Assembly: GCA_026391235.1 (NCBI GenBank)
Contig: JAPLDV010000497.1
Span: 1-12,503, forward strand
Length of the DNA stretch: 12,503 nt
Source of the DNA: Bacteroidia bacterium
GTDB lineage: Bacteria > Bacteroidota > Bacteroidia > Bacteroidales > UBA12481
Reading direction: 5' to 3'
The notes below the pieces were generated by a model. The model was not told where the DNA came from. It did no database searches and saw nothing but the letters and a program-made list of their open reading frames with translations. Of this stretch, positions 1-5,574 are shown in pieces. A program made the position numbers and the translations under genes. The first letter of the stretch is position 1. Each line of letters starts with the position of its first letter.

Positions 1-1650
1 CCGGCGGAAACCGCTTGGATAGAGTTTAAAGAAAGCAAAGGGAGCATTACCAATGAGCAAATTGGTGAATACATTTCTGCTATAAGCAATGGTGCAACAA
101 TAAGCAACAAGCATTTTGGCTATTTAGTATGGGGTATCGAAGATGGTACCCACACCATCAAGGGGACCAATTTTAGCTTTATTGGTGCCAAACAGGGAAA
201 TCAGGATTTAGAATTGTGGATTCGCAATTTACTGCACCCAAAAATCAATTTTGAGGTTTTTGAATTTCATACCCATGGGAAAAATATCGTATTACTTCGC
301 ATTCCCTCTGCCAAAGGCGAACCAACACATTTTCAAAAGAAACCGTTTATCCGTATAGGCAGTAATAAAACCGACCTTCGCAATTTTCCGAATTATGTCC
401 GGATTATTTATAATTCGCTCGAAGATTGGAGTGCCAAGACAATTGATAAAGCAAGTATCAACGATTTATACCCTGAAGCAATAAAAGTCGCCCGGGAAAA
501 ATTCAAGGAGAAAAGCAGCAAAGCAAGTTTCTTCAATGAAATTGACACTTGGGACGATTTAACTTTTTTGGATAAGGCAAAAATCACCATCAACGGTAAA
601 ATAACCAATACAGCAATAGTACTTTTAGGAAAAGAAGAATCTTCTCATTACATACTTCCATCTGTTAATGAGATAACGTGGAAACTCGAAACAGAAGAAA
701 AAGCCTATGAGCATTTCGGTTCACCTTTGCTTTTAAACACAACCAAAGTTTTACAGAGCATCCGTAACATAAAATATAAATTTTTCCCTGATAACGAATT
801 ACTTGCGACAACAGTCAACAAATATGATACGCGTACTATCCTCGAAGCCATGCACAATTGCATTGCTCACCAGGATTATTCGCTGAACAGCCGTATTATT
901 GTAACCGAAAAAATCGATAAGGTGATTTTTTCAAATGCTGGTAGCTTTTTTGAGGGAATCCCTGATGATTATACCGAAGGAGACAAAACTCCGGAAAAAT
1001 ACAGGAATCCATGGCTGGCAAATGCTATGGTAAACTTAGGTATGATAGACAGGTTGGGTTATGGAATCCATACCATGTATTTATCACAACGCAGTCGCTT
1101 TTTCACTTTGCCAGATTATTTGCTATCAGACCAACAAAGAGTAGTATTACAGATTTACGGACATTCGATAGACGAAAACTACTCTAAGCTTTTGATAGAA
1201 AGGAAGGATTTACCACTCTCGCATGTTGTTTTACTTGACAGGATTCAGAAAAGGCTTTTAATAACCGATGAAGCTGCCATAATGCTAAAAAAAGAAAGGT
1301 TGATAGAAGGTCGGAAACCAAATTATTTCGTAGCGGCTTCTATTGCTGCTGCAACAGATGAGAAGGCTGCATATATTAAGAATAAAGCTTTTGACAAGCA
1401 ATATTATAAAACCCTGATCATTGAATTTTTAAAGAAATACCACAAAGCCAGCAGGGCTGAAATTGACGAGCTTTTAATGGATAAACTCTCAAATGTGTTA
1501 TCTGAGAAACAAAAACGAACTAAAGTCAGGAATTTACTCCATGAAATGTCAAGGAAAGACAATTTGATTTATAATCAAAGTCCATCAACAGCGCACCCTG
1601 TCTGGGTTTTTTCCGAAAAACAAAATAAGATAGAGAAAGATAAGAATTAG
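1..1650 (+). CDS. AlbA_2 (Schlafen-type) ATP-binding regulator, 5' end missing
   Basis: The frame is open from the first base of the window to the TAG at 1648-1650 (549 codons), so the true start lies upstream. The first ~70 codons read like an AlbA_2 (Schlafen AlbA_2) domain: WIEFKES, then GEYISAISNGA, then GYLVWGIED. Window residues ~276-294 contain ILEAMHNCIAHQDYS, which matches the conserved helix of the divergent HATPase/AAA_4 domain that follows AlbA_2 in this family (typically EAlvNAlvHRDYs), and the IDRLGYGI segment further on also fits. The C-terminal ~80 residues (KTLIIEFLKKY onward) look like a winged helix. Proteins of this architecture are usually annotated as ATP-binding putative transcriptional regulators; ligand and targets are not known for this one. 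By eye the gene is more AT-rich than the core genes to the right, which fits acquisition by transfer. Family assignment is firm, cellular role is not. Confidence 0.85.
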   Translation, partial: PAETAWIEFKESKGSITNEQIGEYISAISNGATISNKHFGYLVWGIEDGTHTIKGTNFSFIGAKQGNQDLELWIRNLLHPKINFEVFEFHTHGKNIVLLRIPSAKGEPTHFQKKPFIRIGSNKTDLRNFPNYVRIIYNSLEDWSAKTIDKASINDLYPEAIKVAREKFKEKSSKASFFNEIDTWDDLTFLDKAKITINGKITNTAIVLLGKEESSHYILPSVNEITWKLETEEKAYEHFGSPLLLNTTKVLQSIRNIKYKFFPDNELLATTVNKYDTRTILEAMHNCIAHQDYSLNSRIIVTEKIDKVIFSNAGSFFEGIPDDYTEGDKTPEKYRNPWLANAMVNLGMIDRLGYGIHTMYLSQRSRFFTLPDYLLSDQQRVVLQIYGHSIDENYSKLLIERKDLPLSHVVLLDRIQKRLLITDEAAIMLKKERLIEGRKPNYFVAASIAAATDEKAAYIKNKAFDKQYYKTLIIEFLKKYHKASRAEIDELLMDKLSNVLSEKQKRTKVRNLLHEMSRKDNLIYNQSPSTAHPVWVFSEKQNKIEKDKN

Positions 1651-1696
1651 ACAGAGAATTGTTGTAATCAACTGATAATAAGGTTTTTTAAAATTG

Positions 1697-1843
1697 CTAT
1701 TGAGATATAGAAAGATAAAGTTTTAAGATAGCCATTGCATCTGCCAGTAGATTAACAAGATCAAAGTCCGTCGGATCTTCATTTGCATCTGTATCTGTAG
1801 CCTCACCGGTAACCCATAACCCGCTCTTTTTCTGTCCTTTTTT
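1697..1843 (-). pseudogene. Minus-strand protein-coding fragment without a start
   Basis: Read on the minus strand, the frame between a TAG at 1844-1846 and a TAG at 1697-1699 gives 48 codons with protein-like composition, including VTGEATDTDANEDPTDFDL followed by VNLLADAMAILK. There is no upstream ATG, GTG or TTG in this frame. An ATG at 1849-1851, directly after a GGGAGG, opens a different frame (MARKKDRKRAGYGL), so a single-base shift near 1810-1830 would join a plausible start to the acidic C-terminal part. I do not recognise the family. It runs opposite to the phage-type genes next to it. It may be the tail of a displaced gene or chance; the confidence reflects that. Confidence 0.35.
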
Positions 1844-1884
1844 CTAGCCATCCCTCCCGATATCTTGGCAGCAAATCATTCAAT

Positions 1885-2163
1885 ATGGCTGCAAAGATCA
1901 GAAGGAACTTAATGCTGAAAGCCATTGATATCAAGGAGACCGACTCCGGTGAGCAGGTATCGTTCAGCATGATATTCATTAAAAAAGATGGTGAAAGGGT
2001 TTTTGTTCCACGGGCAGTATCCACCGGCTTACCCTATTCCTTATCAGCTAACCGTTTAAGGGGAATTCTTCCAATTGATGCAATTGGCAATAAAATCGGG
2101 CATGTTTATCCGGTATGCATCGACAATATTCTGGAATATAACTCCCTGGAGGTAATCCTATAA
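1885..2163 (+). CDS. Small phage-type hypothetical protein upstream of portal-like gene
   Basis: A 92-residue ORF, MAAKIRRNLM to NSLEVIL, with a basic start, a hydrophilic middle and no membrane segment or signal peptide. I do not recognise a domain. Its stop TAA (2161-2163) overlaps the ATG of the following portal-like gene (2163-2165) by one base as TAATG, and a GGAGG sits about 10 nt before that ATG, so the two are almost certainly translated from one message and coupled. The position directly before a portal gene suggests a phage structural or packaging-module accessory protein, but this is inference from context. The start at 1885 is the first ATG of the frame; no clear ribosome-binding site precedes it, which is common in Bacteroidota. 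Confidence 0.65.
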   Translation: MAAKIRRNLMLKAIDIKETDSGEQVSFSMIFIKKDGERVFVPRAVSTGLPYSLSANRLRGILPIDAIGNKIGHVYPVCIDNILEYNSLEVIL

Positions 2164-3419
2164 TGGCTAAAATCCTTTGGAATAAACAGGGCGATCCGCT
2201 AATGGCCTATGGCAAAACCTATTTCGCCACCACAACCGGGGCTCCGGAGGAAGTGAAGCCGGTCAAACCGGTTGAAGAACTTGATTCCACTGAAATATTT
2301 AACCAGTATACCGTCAGTCCCTGGGGATCAGGAAACGATTTCCCTGTTAGGGCGTTGGATATCATCGGTCGCACTGGTGTGTTAAACACCGGCTTAAAGT
2401 ACATCAGGAACTTTACAATGGGGCAAGGCATTTTCCCGGTGAGAGTCACTGGCTACAATGACAAGGGAGACGAAATCCTCGAAGTGATAAACGACCCGAA
2501 AATTACCTCGTTCCTGGAGGGGAGGATCGTTCGCCGGTATATGGCTAACGCCCTGCGGGATTATTTCAAGCTGGGAATTTCTTTCGCGGAACTCATAGCC
2601 AATGCCGACGGCTCCCAGATCGTGGGGATCTCGACTATTAACGCGCAGCATTGCAGGCTCACCCAGGCACAGGGAGGATCAATCAAGAATTGCATAATCC
2701 ATGGCAACTGGCCGGATCCGCCGGCGGAAGCATTTAAAACATTACCTGTATTGGATAATTACGATCCGGAATCCGACCTGATCTCCCGGAGAATAGCCGG
2801 AAAAACAGCCAACAAATCTTTTGTATACCTGATCCGGGATGAATGGGGAAACGAGGATTATTATCCCCTACCCGCCTGGTATTCCGCTTACCGTGCCGGA
2901 TGGATCGATATTGCCAACCAGGTGCCGGTATTCCTGAAACGGGCGTATTCCAACCAAATCTCCTGGCTATGGCACATCAAGATTCCGTATGCATATTGGG
3001 ATAAACGGTACCCGAAATCACAGCACAAAGATGAGGTGGCCCGGATGGCATTGATCCAAAAAGATATGGACGAGATCGAAGGATCGTTGACCGGTACAGC
3101 CAACGCTAATAAAGCAATCTTCAGTCATTACGCCGCCAACGCATCCGGGAAACCCGAGGAAATGTGGTATATCGAGCCGCTTGATAATAAGTACAAAGAG
3201 GGTGATAAACTGATCACCAGCGCAGCCGCCAACTCTGAAATCCTGTTTTCCCTGATGATCAATCCTAATGTACTCGGCGCCGGGATGCCTGGGGGAACCT
3301 ATGCCGGGAACCAGGGAGGATCAAATATCCGTGAAGCTTTTTTGGTAAACATTGCAAATGCCTGGCTCGACCGACTAGGCAGACTCTTTACTTTGCCGCT
3401 CCATGGAAGTCAGACCTAG
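2163..3419 (+). CDS. Phage portal-like protein, probably truncated at C-terminus
   Basis: An ORF of 418 residues. The C-terminal third carries a stretch that resembles phage portal proteins of Bacteroidota: an SAAANSEILFSLMINPNVLG block, then GGTYAGNQGGSNIREAF, followed by NIANAWLDR. Portal proteins form the dodecameric ring at the capsid vertex through which DNA is packaged; the block seen here corresponds to the region before the last helices. After AWLDR the sequence turns into LGRLFTLPLHGSQT and stops, where a portal would be expected to continue for tens of residues, so the gene looks cut off by deletion or recombination near 3380-3420. No capsid, terminase or tail gene follows. The start is set by the TAATG overlap with the upstream ORF. 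The portal call rests on pattern recognition and should be tested with a profile search. Confidence 0.6.
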   Translation: MAKILWNKQGDPLMAYGKTYFATTTGAPEEVKPVKPVEELDSTEIFNQYTVSPWGSGNDFPVRALDIIGRTGVLNTGLKYIRNFTMGQGIFPVRVTGYNDKGDEILEVINDPKITSFLEGRIVRRYMANALRDYFKLGISFAELIANADGSQIVGISTINAQHCRLTQAQGGSIKNCIIHGNWPDPPAEAFKTLPVLDNYDPESDLISRRIAGKTANKSFVYLIRDEWGNEDYYPLPAWYSAYRAGWIDIANQVPVFLKRAYSNQISWLWHIKIPYAYWDKRYPKSQHKDEVARMALIQKDMDEIEGSLTGTANANKAIFSHYAANASGKPEEMWYIEPLDNKYKEGDKLITSAAANSEILFSLMINPNVLGAGMPGGTYAGNQGGSNIREAFLVNIANAWLDRLGRLFTLPLHGSQT

Positions 3420-3486
3420 ACCAGAACCATTGCCCCAAAATACTTGACCGCGCCGGTCATGACTAGGTGAGCCTGTTTTTTTAAAA

Positions 3487-3494
3487 TATATTTG
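3487..3494 (+). promoter_or_regulatory. -7 promoter element of the XRE gene
   Basis: TATATTTG matches the Bacteroidota primary-sigma -7 consensus TAnnTTTG exactly. It lies 54 nt before the ATG of the XRE gene and just upstream of a palindromic operator. A clear -33 TTTG element is not visible, although the upstream stretch is T-rich. Confidence 0.6.
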
Positions 3495-3507
3495 CAGAAT
3501 ACAAAAA

Positions 3508-3527
3508 TGTGGTATATCTTTACCACA
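3508..3527 (+). promoter_or_regulatory. Palindromic operator, probable autoregulatory site
   Basis: TGTGGTA and TACCACA form a perfect 7-bp inverted repeat separated by TATCTT. The site begins 13 nt after the -7 box, so it would cover the transcription start and early leader. Two-fold symmetry of this size and place is typical of operators bound by XRE-family antitoxins or repressors that control their own operon. Binding by the protein encoded 21 nt downstream is inferred. Confidence 0.65.
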
Positions 3528-3548
3528 GACGAGATAACAATCCTAATC

Positions 3549-3911
3549 ATGGAAAAATTTGGCAGTTTTATCAGTAACCTGCGAATGTCGCGGGGTATAA
3601 CTCTACGCGAGTTTTGTAGAAGAACCGGTCTTGATCCAAGCAATTGGAGCAAGGTTGAGCGATCAGTTTTACCTCCCCCAAAATCTAAACATTCAATTGT
3701 GGAAATTCTTGAAACCTTGGGTTTCGCAAAAGGTTCTGAAGAGTACAATACGGCAATGGATCTTTCAATCCTGGAAAGTATTCCGGAAGATTTTCAGGAA
3801 GAAAGAGCTTTATTAATGGAACTGCCGGTGTTTTTTAGGACAGTCAGGGGGGAAAAGCCAACAGAAGACGATTTACTTAAATTGGTCGATTATTTAAGGA
3901 AAGAAAGGTAG
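3549..3911 (+). CDS. XRE-family HTH transcriptional regulator (antitoxin-like)
   Basis: With the ATG at 3549 this encodes 120 residues. Residues ~5-60 form a Cro/cI-type helix-turn-helix: FISNLRMSRGITLREFCRRTG, then LDPSNWSKVER, with the recognition helix around residues 29-38. The C-terminal half is acidic and helical and ends in LLKLVDYLRKER, where a dimerisation or partner-binding segment would sit. The frame also offers a TTG at 3492, but that codon lies inside the -7 box, so 3549 is preferred. The stop TAG (3909-3911) overlaps by one base the GTG start (3911-3913) of the ImmA/IrrE-type gene, the usual pairing of an XRE regulator with a metalloprotease partner in prophages, ICEs and toxin-antitoxin-like modules. 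The palindrome upstream suggests autorepression. Confidence 0.85.
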   Translation: MEKFGSFISNLRMSRGITLREFCRRTGLDPSNWSKVERSVLPPPKSKHSIVEILETLGFAKGSEEYNTAMDLSILESIPEDFQEERALLMELPVFFRTVRGEKPTEDDLLKLVDYLRKER

Positions 3912-4558
3912 TGAAGCCGATAAAAGCGCCATATCTGACTATACCGACCATCATAGAGAAGGCGGAAGAATTTCGCGACCGGTATGCAAATCCACCCGAT
4001 CAGATGCCTCTTGACTTAAAACCATCATAGAAATAGGTTTACATATTCTGATTTTGCCCAAAGAAAATCTTAGCCAGATTTTGCATAAAAACGGTTTTGG
4101 TATTGACGGGTACCTTACTTCAGACAGAACTCGTATTATGGTTGATAAAGACCAGTACATGCAGGATCAAGGGAGGCATAGGTTTACTCTAGCACACGAG
4201 ATTGGCCATTGGTATTTGCATGAAAGCCTATACGATCAGATGCGTTATGACTCAGTTTCTCATTTTGTTGAACAGCAAAAAGCCATGGGGAGAGCATGCT
4301 CGAAAAGGCATCGAACTGCAGGCAAATGTTTTTGCTTCTAATTTACTGGTCCCCCGAGAACAATTAATTGTATTAGCCGAAAAAATATTCCCTGAGATTT
4401 ACAAGTTGGCCAAAGAGGAAGGCATAGACTCTTTCAGCGGCTTAAATGCTATGTTGGCCGATGATATGGCAGTAAATTTCGGCGTTTCCTTCGAGATGGT
4501 TCAAAACAGATTGTACATAGAAAAGGTGGTGGATCACCTAATGCCAAAAGGCTATTGA
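3911..4558 (+). pseudogene. ImmA/IrrE-family metallo-endopeptidase gene with two frameshifts
   Basis: The gene starts in one frame at GTG 3911 (VKPIKAPYLTIPTIIEKAEE), must shift at the A-run 4018-4021 to continue as TIIEIGLHILILPKENL, and must shift back at the G-run 4287-4290 to continue as EHARKGIELQANVFASNLL and end at 4558. Joined, the product is about 215 residues. The zinc-binding HExxH motif is present as HEIGH at 4195-4209, inside RFTLAHEIGHWYLHE, and the downstream ELQANVFASNLLVP is the conserved third-ligand helix of the family (E-x-x-A-N-x-F-A). ImmA/IrrE proteases cleave or inactivate a partner XRE repressor. One base appears lost in the first run and one gained in the second. This could be a true pseudogene or homopolymer error; as written, translation from 3911 ends at 4030. 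Its start overlaps the stop of the XRE gene, so they formed one operon. Confidence 0.85.
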
Positions 4559-4660
4559 CCTAGTTAAGTCCAGGAGGACAGGGATCAATACTCAACAAAA
4601 GTCAACACTAAAAAAGTGGGTTTTGTGTATAAGAAGTGTGAAACAGCATCGAAAACTTGA

Positions 4661-4786
4661 ATAATCGGAACCTATAAAAAAGATCTTTTACTGTGAATTT
4701 ACTGTGAAAACCGTTGCCCGATTATTTCATATCCGGATGTAATTTAGGATGAGATATCCGATAATTCCGATCCATAAAAAAAGATC
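4661..4786. repeat. Imperfect direct repeat pair of about 25 bp
   Basis: The segments 4661-4685 and 4761-4786 share the layout ATAAT, then a CGGA or CCGA core, then ATAAAAAA(A)GATC. They differ by a handful of bases and one indel and start exactly 100 bp apart. They flank the 11-bp tandem repeat. They may mark a small duplication or a recombination joint. Confidence 0.4.
4687..4708. repeat. Two tandem copies of an 11-bp repeat
   Basis: TTTACTGTGAA occurs twice without a gap, at 4687-4697 and 4698-4708. A head-to-tail pair at one helical turn can be a binding site for an excisionase, initiator or recombinase arm-type site, but no such protein is seen here. Confidence 0.7.
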
Positions 4787-4841
4787 AACCATGATTTTAT
4801 ACAAGTGGTTAGCGAGTCCATTTCAACCGGTATTTACACAT

Positions 4842-4918
4842 GGCCGTGCCATTGACTTCCGGATCCAGGGAATGTCGCCGATGGCATCATTCTGGCTCGG
4901 ATCATCAAAGCAGCTTAA
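4842..4918 (+). pseudogene. Peptidase M15-like (endolysin-type) C-terminal fragment, frameshifted
   Basis: GRAIDFRIQGMSP is read from 4842 in one frame. It resembles the GRAxDF(R) motif of peptidase M15 / VanY-like carboxypeptidases, in which the Asp is a zinc ligand. At 4878-4880 the frame must shift by one base to continue as DGIILARIIKAA and stop at TAA 4916-4918, giving a natural-looking C-terminus. Enzymes of this type cut D-Ala-D-Ala containing peptides of peptidoglycan and serve as endolysins in many phages. The His ligand, normally three residues before the Gly, is not in this frame; an LHM is present in the neighbouring frame just upstream (4835-4843), which suggests another indel. 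The fragment is followed 2 nt later by a small ORF, a typical lysis-module arrangement. The identification rests on a short motif. Confidence 0.45.
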
Positions 4919-4920
4919 CC

Positions 4921-5085
4921 ATGAGATGGCTGAAAATACTCCCGAAGGTTCTGAATTACCTGATTATTCTGGGGCCACTCATTTATGATGCGGCAAAATG
5001 GGGAGTTAAAATAGTCCGGGAATTCCGTAAGCCACAGATCATACCACCCAAAAAACCTGAGATACCAGTGGAGACGGATAATTAA
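4921..5085 (+). CDS. Small protein (54 aa) with one hydrophobic segment
   Basis: The ATG at 4921 starts 2 nt after the stop of the M15-like fragment and gives 54 residues. After a basic start (MRWLKILPK), residues ~10-24 (VLNYLIILGPLIYDA) form one hydrophobic stretch, then a basic helix (KWGVKIVREFRK) and a tail rich in proline, lysine and glutamate. Such a layout fits a small membrane-associated phage protein in a lysis module, for example a holin-like or accessory protein, but I recognise no family and make no functional claim. The frame stays open further upstream to 4840, but that part overlaps the M15 remnant in another frame, so 4921 is the better start. The stop TAA falls in the loop of the terminator-like hairpin. 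Confidence 0.5.
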   Translation: MRWLKILPKVLNYLIILGPLIYDAAKWGVKIVREFRKPQIIPPKKPEIPVETDN

Positions 5086-5092
5086 CCGTCTC
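5071..5092 (+). terminator. Hairpin between the small ORF and ssrA
   Basis: GAGACGG pairs with CCGTCTC across the 8-nt loop ATAATTAA, followed on the plus strand by a T-rich run (TACTTTTCTTTGCTTT). It would end transcription from the island side; the minus strand lacks an immediate T-tract but could still use the stem to end ssrA, whose mature 3' end is 26 nt away. Confidence 0.5.
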
Positions 5093-5117
5093 TACTTTTC
5101 TTTGCTTTGCGTCTTCG

Positions 5118-5514
5118 TGGAGCTGGCGGGAATCGAACCCGCGTCCAAACAAGGAACCCATAGGGTTTCTACATGCTTAGCCGGATTTGTGTTTTCATGC
5201 CTTGGCTGGTATCCAGCAACCGATCAAGGCCCTATCCCCTGAATTTCATCGCTGCCACGGGGCGGGGCAACAACTATCCCTGTATTGGTCAGCACCACGG
5301 GATCCGGATGGAACAGGTCATTACCTCCGGCGTGATGTCCCGTCCCAGCACCTTGTGCCGGGATTTTGCCTTATCTACTATTATTTCGACTAGGCGGCGA
5401 GAGCGTAATTAGATTCGCCAGTTGAAATTTTGCACTCCTGTTTAACGAGCGTTATTGCTTGGCTCGGCATGCTTTCCAACCAGTTCACCCTGCTGACAAA
5501 ACCAGGTCAGCCCC
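5118..5514 (-). ncRNA. ssrA: tmRNA
   Basis: Transfer-messenger RNA rescues stalled ribosomes: it enters with SmpB, adds alanine, then templates a degradation tag. On the minus strand the 5' end GGGGCTGACCTGG (from 5514) pairs with CAGCTCC near the 3' end to form the acceptor stem, and the T-arm GCGGGTTCGATTCCCGC lies at 5124-5140. The discriminator A is at 5118; the next bases are CGA, so CCA is not encoded and must be added after processing. A tag reading frame is present (listed separately). Length of about 397 nt is normal. It has its own -7 box upstream. The 3' end faces the accessory island at lower coordinates, and ssrA 3' ends are common integration targets. Confidence 0.96.
5390..5419 (-). 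other. tmRNA proteolysis-tag reading frame (GESNYALAA)
   Basis: The minus-strand codons GGC GAA TCT AAT TAC GCT CTC GCC GCC TAG encode GESNYALAA and stop. With the alanine carried by the tmRNA itself the tag is A-GESNYALAA. The C-terminal ALAA is the usual ClpXP/ClpAP recognition end, and the G-E-x-N-Y pattern is the form I associate with Bacteroidota. Confidence 0.93.
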
Positions 5515-5524
5515 AATAGGACTG

Positions 5525-5532
5525 CAAATATA
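5525..5532 (-). promoter_or_regulatory. -7 promoter element of ssrA
   Basis: On the minus strand TATATTTG, an exact TAnnTTTG box, ends 10 nt before the mature 5' end of tmRNA at 5514. This leaves room for a short 5' leader removed by RNase P. A -33 element is not obvious. Confidence 0.65.
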
Positions 5533-5574
5533 CACTAAAAAATAGTATTTTCAGGGCCTTAATATGAATTCCTG

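Larger units (their letters stand above)
4559..4841. other. Non-coding spacer with short direct repeats
   Basis: About 280 nt of AT-rich sequence between the ImmA/IrrE pseudogene and the M15-like fragment. I see no convincing gene. Short open stretches exist (for example a frame reading YSTKVNTKKVGFVYKKC near 4585-4630), but none has a start and none matches a family I know. The region carries two repeat pairs that are listed separately. It may be the remnant of the DNA between two phage modules, or an old recombination joint. Confidence 0.5.

Noticed and set aside
3492..3548. TTG start at 3492 for the XRE gene, adding 19 residues
   Set aside because: The codon is part of the -7 promoter box and the extension would cover the operator; ATG 3549 starts the domain at the normal place.
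4018..4024. Programmed -1 frameshift in the ImmA/IrrE gene at CTTAAAA
   Set aside because: It is not a standard X-XXY-YYZ heptamer, no downstream pseudoknot is apparent, and a second shift in the opposite direction is also needed; indels explain both.
4749..4988. Plus-strand ORF of 79 codons as an intact gene
   Set aside because: Only its GRAIDFRIQGMSP stretch looks like protein of a known type, and the natural continuation is in another frame; it is treated as a frameshifted fragment.
5118..5190. A separate minus-strand tRNA, suggested by the T-arm GCGGGTTCGATTCCCGC
   Set aside because: The acceptor stem pairs with the GGGGCTG at 5514, almost 400 nt away, and a tag frame lies between; it is the tRNA-like end of tmRNA.
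5173..5412. Plus-strand ORFs of 68-79 codons
   Set aside because: They lie wholly inside the tmRNA gene on the opposite strand and have no family resemblance.
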